Shown: positions 6,490 through 13,512 of the stretch, piece by piece
Position numbering within the stretch: the first letter of the stretch is position 1
Layout of the letters: every line of letters starts with the position of its first letter
Assembly: GCA_964523975.1 (NCBI GenBank)
Contig: CAZGBM010000025.1
Coordinates: 1 to 24,796 of the forward strand
Length of the DNA stretch: 24,796 nucleotides
Origin: JAFGHJ01 sp964523975
GTDB lineage: Bacteria; Hydrothermota; UBA3072
Reading direction: 5' to 3'
Notes under the pieces: model-generated
Told to the model about the DNA's origin: nothing
Seen by the model: only the letters and a program-made list of their open reading frames with translations
The model's database searches: none
Program-made: the position numbers and the translations under genes

Positions 6490-8439
6490 CTATTTGGGCG
6501 ACTTATAGCCATCTAAATTTTTAATTATTACAGGCTTAATTTTTTCTCTTATCCGGAAGCCGAAGATACGGGAATAGAAGTAAAGTTCAGCCTCTAAAGA
6601 ATATTTTATGCTTTCGGCTCTTCTGAAGCCGTGCTGTTCATTTTCGAAAGCAATATAGGCAACGGGAATACCCTTTTTTTCCAGAACAGAAACAAAAGAT
6701 TCCGATTGTTCCGGAGGTACAACCTTGTCTTCGAGCCCCTGAAAGAATATTATCGGGGTACAAATCTTATCTGCGGAATTTATGGGAGAGCGTTTCTTGT
6801 AAAGTTCTATCTCCTCCGGGTATTTTCCTATAAGCGAGTCGAGGTAATGGGCTTCGAATTTATGTGTTTTCTCAGTTAATTTTACGAGGTCGCTTACTCC
6901 GTAGTAGGAAGCGCCAGCCTGAAAAAGATTTTTGAAAGTCAGAGCGCATAAAACCATATAACCGCCTGCGCTTCCTCCTCTTATTATCAGACATTTTCTA
7001 TCTGCTTTGCCTTCTTCTACAAGATAATTCACTCCGTTTATACAATCGTTAACGTCTTTAACGCCCCACATACCTTTCAATCTATCGCGATATTTTCTTC
7101 CATACCCCGAACTTCCGCCATAGTTGACGTCGAAAACGGCGAATCCTCTGCTTGTCCAGAACTGTTTTTTTAAATCCAGAGCCGTTGAAGCAGAAGATGT
7201 AGGACCTCCGTGAACCATGACTATTAGTGGTGGTAACTCTCCTTCGTAGCTTTCGAAGTCTTTATTCTTTGGAGGATAATAAAAGCCATAAGCTTCTTCT
7301 TTTTCTGATGGAAAAGACAGCGGTTCCGGAATCGAAATGTAATCGGAATGTATTGGAACATCGAAGGAACTCCTTAGAATTCCTATCTTTTTCGTGTCAA
7401 GATTCAGACTCAAAAGCGAAACAGGCTCAAGGGGAGAAGCGGCATTCATTATCAAATTCTCATCCGTCGTTTTTAGAAAAGAAATGTCGGTAAACTTAGT
7501 TTCTATTGGATGCAGGTCTTTTGTCTCAGGATTTAGAATAGCCAGATACCACTCTCCATTCCGGGTGTAAGAGCAAACTATTTTGTCCTTTGAATAGAAA
7601 TCATAAGTTGAAAGTCTGAAAATCCATGCCGGCACCCCAAAATCTGCTTCCAAAAGAAAAGTAGGCTCGATTTTTCCGTTTTTAAATCTATAAAGATTCC
7701 ACCAGTTGTTTCTATCGGAAATAAAATAAAGAAAATTATCAGGAGACCACTCCGGTTGAAAAATGGATTCTTCTATACCCCCGGCGACTTTTTCTTTTCT
7801 TCCGAGAGTTCCATCGGGTTTTACTGCTGCTATCCACAACTCGGTTCCATCCCACGGCATCTGGGGATGATTCCAGGTCAAATAAGCAAGTTTTTCGCCA
7901 TCCGGGCTTAATCTGGGAGATGAGTAAAAATCATTGCCCCCAATTAAAGTGCGGACATCATTTGAGTTCTCAAGAGAAATACTTACAATTGAATTCACCG
8001 GTTCGGCTTCCGAAGATCGATGTTCTTCTCTTATGCATATGATTCTTCTATGATTGGTGTCGACGATTAAATCCGCATAATGGCTGCTACAATTTGCGGT
8101 CAAAGGTTTTATTTTTCCTTCCTTTGACCTGAAGTATAGTCGCTGGTCCTCAAAGTTCGAGAAATAAACAAATCCGTCTTTTACGGTAAAACTGCCTCCT
8201 CCGTATTCGTGTACTCTACTTCGAGCGTTATAAGGCGGAGGGATTATATCAACAATGTTTCCTCCGGAGTCTCTGGTTGCTATGACGTTGCGGCCTTCTT
8301 CATATGGACGACTTTCGTTCCAGTATATCTGTTTGCCATCGATTTCGATTTGACCGATGTTTATTTGTCCGGATGCGATAAAATCTGCTTTGATTGGCGA
8401 AACCCAGGAACCGAATCGGACTATATTTTTTGTGCGCAT
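6490..8439 (-). CDS. S9 family serine peptidase (prolyl oligopeptidase / acylaminoacyl-peptidase type)
   Basis: This 649-residue cytoplasmic enzyme has no signal peptide. Residues about 20-370 form a beta-propeller with WD/TolB-like repeats such as SSPRLSPDGEKLAYLTW and FQPEWSPDNFLYFISDR. Residues 385-630 form the alpha/beta-hydrolase domain. The expected catalytic triad is present: Ser490 in RGGSAGGY, Asp571 in GLEDKVVP, and His603 in NEQHGF. The oxyanion segment MVHGGPTSSA (408-417) and NYGGSSGYGRKYR (439-451) are typical of S9C acylaminoacyl or dipeptidyl peptidases. These enzymes cut short peptides from the N-terminus. The start is supported by AAGGTG upstream and a strong promoter. It leads an operon with a barrel protein and a secreted nitroreductase. 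Confidence 0.95.
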   Translation of the reverse strand: MRTKNIVRFGSWVSPIKADFIASGQINIGQIEIDGKQIYWNESRPYEEGRNVIATRDSGGNIVDIIPPPYNARSRVHEYGGGSFTVKDGFVYFSNFEDQRLYFRSKEGKIKPLTANCSSHYADLIVDTNHRRIICIREEHRSSEAEPVNSIVSISLENSNDVRTLIGGNDFYSSPRLSPDGEKLAYLTWNHPQMPWDGTELWIAAVKPDGTLGRKEKVAGGIEESIFQPEWSPDNFLYFISDRNNWWNLYRFKNGKIEPTFLLEADFGVPAWIFRLSTYDFYSKDKIVCSYTRNGEWYLAILNPETKDLHPIETKFTDISFLKTTDENLIMNAASPLEPVSLLSLNLDTKKIGILRSSFDVPIHSDYISIPEPLSFPSEKEEAYGFYYPPKNKDFESYEGELPPLIVMVHGGPTSSASTALDLKKQFWTSRGFAVFDVNYGGSSGYGRKYRDRLKGMWGVKDVNDCINGVNYLVEEGKADRKCLIIRGGSAGGYMVLCALTFKNLFQAGASYYGVSDLVKLTEKTHKFEAHYLDSLIGKYPEEIELYKKRSPINSADKICTPIIFFQGLEDKVVPPEQSESFVSVLEKKGIPVAYIAFENEQHGFRRAESIKYSLEAELYFYSRIFGFRIREKIKPVIIKNLDGYKSPK

Positions 8440-8774
8440 TTCGGCACCTTCATAATAATAATATGATAGGAAAAACAGCCTTTATGTCAACCATTAGATA
8501 TTCCACACTGCCCAATTTTTCAAGAACAAATCGTACGAATCTCACAAATAAATTAAAAAGCAAAACTATAAAGGCTGATAACCTACGGCTGCTGTTATAA
8601 AAAACATTTGTGTGATTTGTTGTTACAAATTTTGTTAGTGGGTTGGTTGGTGGGTGAGTTAGTGTGTTTTAAAAAACACAATAAAAATTTAGTGTATTTC
8701 GTGGTTTAATAATTTTCTTTGCACCCCCCTGCCTCTGCGGTGAATTTATTTGTTTTGTTTCTTGCGGGTTCCTC
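8440..8774. other. 335-bp intergenic region: promoter, inverted repeat and degenerate repeat text
   Basis: No gene is supported here. The left part holds the promoter of the S9 operon. The middle (8630-8662) is a GT-rich stretch with GGTTGGTTGGTGGGTGAG. It is followed by a perfect inverted repeat of 8 bp arms, TGTGTTTT and AAAACACA, at 8663-8680. The right part (about 8695-8752) reads like the dispersed-repeat text seen elsewhere in this window, with words such as TTTCGTGGTTTAAT and CCTCTGCGGTGAA. Confidence 0.6.
8463..8490 (-). promoter_or_regulatory. sigma70-type promoter of the S9 peptidase operon
   Basis: On the minus strand a perfect TTGACA (plus 8485-8490) is followed after 16 bp by TATCAT (plus 8463-8468), a 5/6 match to TATAAT. 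The predicted start is near 8456, leaving a leader of about 17 nt that holds the AAGGTG ribosome binding site of the gene starting at 8439. Confidence 0.75.
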
Positions 8775-10244
8775 TTACCGGCTGCATTCTGCTAAGAAAT
8801 CCTCTTCAAACAGACCCATTTCCTTGAATTCGAAACCGCTTTCAAAGAGTTTAACGCAAATTACTACTACTTCAGGGTCGTAAAGGATTCCTTTATATTT
8901 TACGATTTCATCCAGTGTAACCCCTATGCTGTAAGCTTCTCTGTAAGGCCTCCTTGAACTCATCGCCTCTACCACATCCGCGACTCCCAGAATTCTTGAT
9001 TCCATAATAATATCTTTCCCTTTAATACCGTATGGATAACCGGACCCGTTTATTCTCTCATGATGTTGGGAAACAATCTTTGCTACCGGTCCGGGAAAAG
9101 ACACCGACTTCAATATTTCAAAACCTACCTGAGGATGGTTTTTGACTAAAGCCATTTCGTATTCGCTTAATCCTACGGGCTTATTTAAAATCTCGGCGGG
9201 CACATGAATTTTTCCTATGTCATGAAGAGCACTGGCAATCTTGAGTATTTTCAACCGGTCATAAGAAAAAGATTTCTCTTTTCCTATGGCAATTGCAAGC
9301 TGAGATACTCTCCGCTGGTGCCCGGCCGTAAAATGGTCTCTTTTCTCGACGGTTTCCGAAAGAGCGGATACTGTACCGGCTAAAATCTCCGTTAATTTGC
9401 AAAAGCTGTTTTTAAGCTCAATTTCAACTTTTTTTCTTTCTCTTATATCATTATATAAGGCAAATACTCCGATAATCTTGCCGTTTTCGCTAATTGGCCC
9501 TCCGCTGATATGAACGTCTATCAAAGTCCCGTCCTTACTCTGCATTATGGTGTCGGGTTTTGTTATCTCGCCTCTTAATATTTTTTGAGACAAAGAATCC
9601 TCTTCTTCCTTGAGGTTATCGGGGACTATTAAATCTTTTATGTATTTTCCCTTTACTTCTTCAAAAGAAAATTTAAATAATTCATGGAAACTTTTATTGA
9701 TTTGAATAACTCTATCCTCCCCATCAAGCAAAGCTATTGCAGCCGGAGAATTATCGAACAGAGATTTGAAATAGTTCTTCTGAATTTTTAGTTCATCCTC
9801 CGCTTTCTTTTTGTCCGTTACATCAATCGCTGAAGCGATAACCGCCGGAGCTCCCTTAAAATCATCTACGTGTTTACTTCCACAAGCAAGCCAACGCTCC
9901 TCCCCGTCTTTTTTTATGACTTTAATTTCATAATAAGATGGAACTTTTTCTCCTTTTAAGTGTTTCATCCCCCTGGCTTTAACAAGATCCTGGAACTCGG
10001 GATGAACGAATTCCCAGAAGTTCATCTCATACAGTTCCCGGCAGGTATAGCCGGAGAAAAGCTCGGCTGTTTTATTAGCGTAAATAAATTTTTCCCTGTA
10101 GGTAAAAATTATGAGCGGGGCATTATCCGCCATTATTTTACATCTATCCGCATCTATTTTATCTTGGGAATTACATTGAGAGAGCTTCTCGCGTAAAAAC
10201 TTTATTTCTCGAATAAGGCGTTCTCTTTCCTTACCCTCATTCAT
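8775..10244 (-). CDS. PAS-PAS-HD-GYP cyclic-di-GMP phosphodiesterase
   Basis: This 489-residue soluble protein has a short N-terminal coiled segment (1-30). Two PAS domains follow (about 38-145 and 158-272), with PAC-type ends such as KKDGEERWLACGSKHVDD and SKDGTLIDVHISGGP. A C-terminal HD-GYP domain spans about 285-480. Metal and catalytic motifs are intact: HD at 341-342 in ALHDIGK, and HHERINGSGYP at 394-404. HD-GYP proteins hydrolyse c-di-GMP (some act on cGAMP), and the PAS pair probably senses a redox, ligand or light-type cue in the cytoplasm. It has its own promoter with a palindrome at the transcription start and a strong ribosome binding site (AAAGGGGG). It appears monocistronic. 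The signal it senses cannot be read. Confidence 0.95.
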   Translation of the reverse strand: MNEGKERERLIREIKFLREKLSQCNSQDKIDADRCKIMADNAPLIIFTYREKFIYANKTAELFSGYTCRELYEMNFWEFVHPEFQDLVKARGMKHLKGEKVPSYYEIKVIKKDGEERWLACGSKHVDDFKGAPAVIASAIDVTDKKKAEDELKIQKNYFKSLFDNSPAAIALLDGEDRVIQINKSFHELFKFSFEEVKGKYIKDLIVPDNLKEEEDSLSQKILRGEITKPDTIMQSKDGTLIDVHISGGPISENGKIIGVFALYNDIRERKKVEIELKNSFCKLTEILAGTVSALSETVEKRDHFTAGHQRRVSQLAIAIGKEKSFSYDRLKILKIASALHDIGKIHVPAEILNKPVGLSEYEMALVKNHPQVGFEILKSVSFPGPVAKIVSQHHERINGSGYPYGIKGKDIIMESRILGVADVVEAMSSRRPYREAYSIGVTLDEIVKYKGILYDPEVVVICVKLFESGFEFKEMGLFEEDFLAECSR

Positions 10245-10267
10245 TAAAAACCCCCTTTATAATTATA

Positions 10268-10282
10268 TATAGAATTTCTATA
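10268..10282. promoter_or_regulatory. palindrome at the transcription start, possible operator
   Basis: TATAGAA and TTCTATA form a perfect 7-bp inverted repeat around a single T. It lies directly downstream of the -10 box of the PAS-HD-GYP promoter and covers the predicted transcription start. The position suits a repressor site. The AT-rich composition means chance is possible, and no binding protein is identifiable. Confidence 0.4.
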
Positions 10283-10285
10283 ATA

Positions 10286-10313
10286 ATTATAGAGACATTT
10301 CCTTTAAAGTCAA
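10286..10313 (-). promoter_or_regulatory. sigma70-type promoter of the PAS-HD-GYP gene
   Basis: On the minus strand TTGACT (plus 10308-10313) is followed after 16 bp by a perfect TATAAT (plus 10286-10291). The start should fall near 10279, about 35 nt before the ATG at 10244. Confidence 0.78.
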
Positions 10314-10390
10314 GGCTGTTTTTCTTCAAAAGTTGTTAATAAGTGCGGCTTTATGATACCCCCAGTCAGCTTTTGGGATTTTTTGCAGAA

Positions 10391-10482
10391 AAATTGAAAA
10401 TTTTTAGCCACCAAGGCACAAAGAAAAACAACAAGTTTTAACAATTTTCAATTTCTTTGTGTCTCTTTGTGGCAAAAATCGA
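10391..10482. repeat. imperfect inverted repeat between divergent promoters
   Basis: The left arm GCCACCAAGGCACAAAGAAA (10407-10426) is nearly the reverse complement of the right-hand stretch 10452-10473, which begins TTTCTTTGTGTC and ends TTTGTGGC. Outside these, ATTGAAAATT on the left pairs with AATTTTCAAT on the right. The arms are about 25 bp apart. The sequence style matches the other degenerate intergenic repeats in the window. It lies between two outward promoters, so it does not interrupt either transcript. Confidence 0.65.
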
Positions 10483-10507
10483 GGGCATACGGAAAAGGGC
10501 ACGAGAC

Positions 10508-10535
10508 TTGACAAAACAAATCTGATTGTTATAAT
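10508..10535 (+). promoter_or_regulatory. sigma70 promoter of the tRNA pair
   Basis: A perfect TTGACA (10508-10513), a 16-bp spacer and a perfect TATAAT (10530-10535) lie just before the first tRNA at 10552. The predicted start is near 10542, giving a 10-nt 5' leader to be trimmed. Confidence 0.88.
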
Positions 10536-10551
10536 CTTAAAATAAAGCATT

Positions 10552-10625
10552 GGGCCCGTAGCTCAGCTGGTCAGAGCGGTTGACTCATAATCAATAGGTC
10601 GTGGGTTCAAGCCCTACCGGGCCCA
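10552..10625 (+). tRNA. tRNA with CAU anticodon, probably tRNA-Ile2 (or elongator Met)
   Basis: The 74-nt cloverleaf has acceptor stem GGGCCCG with CGGGCCC, discriminator A, D-arm GCTCAGCTGGTCAGAGC, anticodon loop CTCATAA (CAU) and T-loop GGTTCAAGCC. CCA is not encoded. It is not an initiator, because the anticodon stem lacks the three G-C pairs. C4-G69 and C5-G68 in the acceptor stem are features recognised by TilS in E. coli tRNA-Ile2, and the third pair is G-C rather than the C-G of E. coli tRNA-Met. I therefore favour the isoleucine AUA decoder modified by lysidine. Confidence 0.85.
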
Positions 10626-10664
10626 GAAAATAAAAAAATGAAAGGATTAAATTTGAATAAGAAA

Positions 10665-10738
10665 GGGCGAATAGCTCAGTTGGTTAGAGCGCCGGTCTCA
10701 CATACCGGAGGTCAGAGGTTCAAGTCCTCCTTCGCCCA
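10665..10738 (+). tRNA. tRNA-Val (CAC)
   Basis: The 74-nt cloverleaf has acceptor GGGCGAA with TTCGCCC, discriminator A, and anticodon stem CCGGT with ACCGG around the loop CTCACAT, giving anticodon CAC. The T-loop is GGTTCAAGTCC. CCA is not encoded. It lies 39 nt after the CAU tRNA and shares its promoter and terminator. Confidence 0.93.
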
Positions 10739-10742
10739 TAAC

Positions 10743-10766
10743 GTGCACGAAAGTGCACTTTTTTTT
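10743..10766 (+). terminator. Rho-independent terminator of the tRNA pair
   Basis: A 6-bp stem GTGCAC/GTGCAC around a GAAA tetraloop is followed by eight T residues. It lies 4 nt after tRNA-Val and ends 16 nt before the ATG of the next gene, so the zinc-ribbon gene is either read through or has a promoter hidden in this short space. Confidence 0.88.
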
Positions 10767-10782
10767 GCCTACGGGGAGGCTT

Positions 10783-11499
10783 ATGGAACCCACTGAGAAA
10801 ATGAAAATCTTTATGGAAATTGTCGAGAAAGACAAAGAAGTCGATAAGATAAAGAATTTAGAGAATAAAGTCCCCGAAACCATAAAAGAGCTGGATAAAA
10901 AGCTCAAAGATTATAGAGACATATTCGATAAAGAAAAGGGAAAATTCGACAATATCGATAACAAAAGAAGAGAGCTGGAAAAAATCATAGAAGAGCAAAA
11001 ATTGAATATTGGCAACTTCAACAAGAGACAAAAAGAGAGCCATACCAACGAAGAGTTCATTATTTTGAAAAAAGAAATAGAGAAAACCGAAGAAGCTATT
11101 TCAAAAAAAGAAGACGAGTTACTGGAAGTTTATTTCGAAAAAGACGAACAGAAAAAGAAAGTCGATGAAGCAAGCGCTGCCCTCGAAGAAAGAGAAAAAG
11201 AATTTGCGAAAGAGAAGGAAATTCTCGAACAACAACTTACCGGTTCAAAAGAGGAACTGATTATAAAAGAGGATGAAAGAGAAAGAATAGCAGCCAGACT
11301 TAAAGACGAAAACTTACTTCGCAAATACAGCAGAATAAAAAGTTCCAGAGGTACGGGAGCATCAATAATAGAAATCCCGGAGTGTACGGAATGTCATTCT
11401 ACCATACCTCCTCAACTATTCGCCGAAGTCAGGAAAGGTGACAGAATAATAGCCTGTCAATCCTGTGGAAGGATTTTGATTTATAAATGGATGGATTAG
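10783..11499 (+). CDS. coiled-coil protein with C-terminal C4 zinc ribbon (DUF164/zf-RING_7 type)
   Basis: This 238-residue product is a long, highly charged helical coiled coil (about 5-190). It ends in a four-cysteine zinc ribbon, C201-x2-C204 and C225-x2-C228, within ECTECHSTIPPQLFAE and ACQSCGR. The layout matches the bacterial C4-type zinc-ribbon family (PF02591), thought to bind nucleic acid or act in translation or secretion; no precise function is established to my knowledge. I chose ATG 10783 because GGGGAGG lies just before it, although the spacing is short (3 nt). An in-frame GTG at 10753 lies inside the tRNA terminator and is unlikely. The end overlaps the start of the RNase HI gene by 13 bp, a common gene pair in diverse bacteria. 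Confidence 0.88.
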   Translation: MEPTEKMKIFMEIVEKDKEVDKIKNLENKVPETIKELDKKLKDYRDIFDKEKGKFDNIDNKRRELEKIIEEQKLNIGNFNKRQKESHTNEEFIILKKEIEKTEEAISKKEDELLEVYFEKDEQKKKVDEASAALEEREKEFAKEKEILEQQLTGSKEELIIKEDERERIAARLKDENLLRKYSRIKSSRGTGASIIEIPECTECHSTIPPQLFAEVRKGDRIIACQSCGRILIYKWMD

Positions 11500-11900
11500 C
11501 CAAGGTTTTCATCGACGGGGCATCAAGGGGCAACCCCGGACCCTCCGGAATAGGTATTCTGATTTTAGATAGTAAGGACAATGAAATCTCGAGAATATCC
11601 GAAAAGATTAACGATACTACCAACAACGTGGCAGAATACCAGGCTTTGCTTAAAGCAATAATCGAATGTCAAAAATTAGGCCTCTCATCAGTGCATTTCT
11701 TCACCGACAGCGAGTTGCTGGCGCGGCAGATTAACGGGATGTATAAAATAAAAGATGAGAAGCTTAAACCATTATATGTCAGAATTAAGGGTAAACTGTT
11801 GGGTTTCAAAAATTGGAACCTTACCCACATTCCGAGAGAAAAAAATATTATTGCAGATAAATTGGCGAATGATTCATTCAAAAAAAACAACGGCAAATGA
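11487..11900 (+). CDS. rnhA: ribonuclease HI
   Basis: This 137-residue protein matches the RNase H fold in full. It starts AKVFIDGASRGNPGPSGIG and carries the four acidic catalytic residues Asp10, Glu50 (NNVAEYQAL), Asp74 (FFTDSELL) and Asp124 (ADKLAN). RNase HI removes the RNA strand of RNA-DNA hybrids such as R-loops and Okazaki primers in the cytoplasm. The length is close to that of compact bacterial RNase HI enzymes without an extra hybrid-binding domain. It overlaps the zinc-ribbon gene upstream by 13 bp, and its TGA overlaps the ATG of the next gene. Confidence 0.93.
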   Translation: MDGLAKVFIDGASRGNPGPSGIGILILDSKDNEISRISEKINDTTNNVAEYQALLKAIIECQKLGLSSVHFFTDSELLARQINGMYKIKDEKLKPLYVRIKGKLLGFKNWNLTHIPREKNIIADKLANDSFKKNNGK

Positions 11901-12640
11901 TTTTTATTCTTTTATCTTTTTTGTCTGTTCCGCTTGAAGGGAGCGGAGAAGCGTTTATCGGATACTACCCGACTCCGGATACATTGTATAACACGGATGT
12001 TTCGATGTGGATGCGAGCTTCCCTTGTCAGAATCAAAGAGAAAATCGATTTCTTTGGACAGTATTCCTCTTACCTTGAAATGGCTTCACAGGAGGGAAAA
12101 GTCGTTTTCGACCCTGCTTTTTCTTCTTATTCTTTTGTCTTCGGTTTGCAATACACCAGCACGTACTTTTTTTCCCTTTATGTAGATCACTCGTGCCGGC
12201 ACTTAATAGATAAAAAACTTGAGGAAGGTAAAGTCGTTTTTAATGCCTTGAATTTCGTATTCTCCAATATAAAAGACCCGACATATCGTTTCTCGCAAGA
12301 TTTCTACTATAGCGGCAGCTACATATTTTATCCTCAGGGTATCTTCGTTGATTGGCTTAACTCGAAACCTTATTATAGATACCGTTTCATAATTGAGGGG
12401 GGTAAAAAAATCTGGTCGTTCAGTCAACTCTCTTTAGGGCTGGAGTATACCGTTTCAAACGACGATCCCCAAAAAGTTTATTACCAGATATGTCCAGAAA
12501 TCAACTTTTTCAAACAGAAACAAAACGGAACTTTTTACGCTTTTATCAAATACTACCTTAAAGCCAAAGGTCCCTTGCGGTCTCCCGAGAGACTTCTGTT
12601 CCTTGGGGCAGGATATTCCTTCGGCACCCCTTGCAGATAA
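11897..12640 (+). CDS. predicted secreted envelope protein, possibly beta-barrel
   Basis: The family is not recognised. The 247-residue product begins with a short hydrophobic leader (MIFILLSFLSVPLEGSGEA). The rest is rich in Tyr, Phe and Ser with alternating strand-like segments such as YSFVFGLQYTSTYFFSLYVD, and a near-terminal LLFLGAGYSFG resembles a final barrel strand. Its start overlaps the rnhA stop in an ATGA junction, so translation is coupled although the functions look unrelated. An outer-membrane location is inferred from composition only. Confidence 0.65.
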   Translation: MIFILLSFLSVPLEGSGEAFIGYYPTPDTLYNTDVSMWMRASLVRIKEKIDFFGQYSSYLEMASQEGKVVFDPAFSSYSFVFGLQYTSTYFFSLYVDHSCRHLIDKKLEEGKVVFNALNFVFSNIKDPTYRFSQDFYYSGSYIFYPQGIFVDWLNSKPYYRYRFIIEGGKKIWSFSQLSLGLEYTVSNDDPQKVYYQICPEINFFKQKQNGTFYAFIKYYLKAKGPLRSPERLLFLGAGYSFGTPCR

Positions 12641-12665
12641 AGACAATAATTATATTATCTTTCAC

Positions 12666-13442
12666 ATGTTTACTTTTGGAATATCTACCATTATAACAAA
12701 TGACACGGATGTCTTCTCGTGTGTTGAATTAATAAAAACAAGTTCTTTTAAATTCGTGGAAATTCGTTGCGAGAAAGAACATTTTGACTATGAGGACAAC
12801 GGAGAAATCAAAAAACTAAAAAATATACTAAAGAAAAATAATATATATGGCGTTTCCCTGCATCCTCCTGTCTGGGTCGACATCGCAATTGAAGATGAGT
12901 GGACAAGAATGAAATCTACGAGAGAAGTAGAAAAAGTTATTCTTATCGCGAAAAGGTTAAATATCCCAAGAGTAATCCTTCATCCCGGTAAAAGCGCCGG
13001 CAATATGAAAAAAGCATCCCTGAGTATCAAAGAAATACTTGATTTTGCAGATGAGTGGAATGTTCAAATAATTCTGGAAAACACTTTTCCCGATGACTTC
13101 GGTTCCCGGCCCAAAGATTTGCAGATCATCACCGATAAATTCGATATACCTGTATGCATCGATACTTCCCATGCAAGCACAAAGGGAAATAAATTGGATA
13201 AGTTTTTCGAGATTTTTGAGGGGAAAATAAAACACTTCCATTTATCCGACTCCAGGATGAAAAACGGCGACGACCATCTTATTCCCTACGAAGGAAAAAT
13301 CAACTGGGAGCCCGTTTTGAGAATTCTGCACACTTATGACGGCTTTGCTGTATTCGAAATACCCCCGGAAGAAGGTCCTCATATAATAGAAAAATTGGAG
13401 AAAATTAAGAATGAGTGGGGAAATAAAAAAATATACCCTTGA
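12666..13442 (+). CDS. sugar phosphate isomerase/epimerase-like TIM-barrel protein (AP endonuclease 2 superfamily)
   Basis: This 258-residue product has the metal-binding pattern of the xylose isomerase/endonuclease IV superfamily: LHPP at 65-68, VILHPGKS at 103-110, ILENT at 136-140, CIDTSHA at 164-170, HFHLSD at 190-195 and EIPPEEGP near 231-238. His66, His106, Glu138, Asp166 and His169 are probable metal ligands. The role could be sugar or inositol isomerisation/epimerisation, or less likely DNA repair; it is shorter and less conserved than true Nfo. ATG 12666 is preferred because it begins directly at the first strand (FTFGIST). An upstream in-frame TTG at 12603 would overlap the previous gene. 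No Shine-Dalgarno is seen at either start. Confidence 0.82.
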   Translation: MFTFGISTIITNDTDVFSCVELIKTSSFKFVEIRCEKEHFDYEDNGEIKKLKNILKKNNIYGVSLHPPVWVDIAIEDEWTRMKSTREVEKVILIAKRLNIPRVILHPGKSAGNMKKASLSIKEILDFADEWNVQIILENTFPDDFGSRPKDLQIITDKFDIPVCIDTSHASTKGNKLDKFFEIFEGKIKHFHLSDSRMKNGDDHLIPYEGKINWEPVLRILHTYDGFAVFEIPPEEGPHIIEKLEKIKNEWGNKKIYP

Positions 13443-13512
13443 CCTTTTGTTTTTTTTTGTTATTTTTCGATATTAATTTAATTGAAATAAATTAAAATAC
13501 TGGAGGATTTAA

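Larger units (their letters stand above)
10245..10551. other. 307-bp divergent intergenic region
   Basis: This is where the window switches from minus-strand to plus-strand genes. It holds the HD-GYP promoter and palindrome on the left, an imperfect inverted repeat of the dispersed type in the middle (10391-10482), and the tRNA promoter on the right (10508-10535). No ORF of interest is present. Confidence 0.75.

Noticed and set aside
8663..8680. TGTGTTTT/AAAACACA inverted repeat as the HD-GYP terminator
   Set aside because: The stem is AT-rich and lies about 95 bp past the stop. No T-tract follows it on the minus strand, so it was kept only as a repeat.
10753..10785. GTG start at 10753 for the zinc-ribbon protein
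   Set aside because: The GTG is the 3' arm of the tRNA terminator hairpin, and its first codons are the T-tract. ATG 10783 has GGGGAGG before it.
12603..12665. TTG start at 12603 for the TIM-barrel protein
   Set aside because: It would overlap the upstream gene by 38 bp and add 21 residues with no fold relevance. ATG 12666 begins at the first beta strand.
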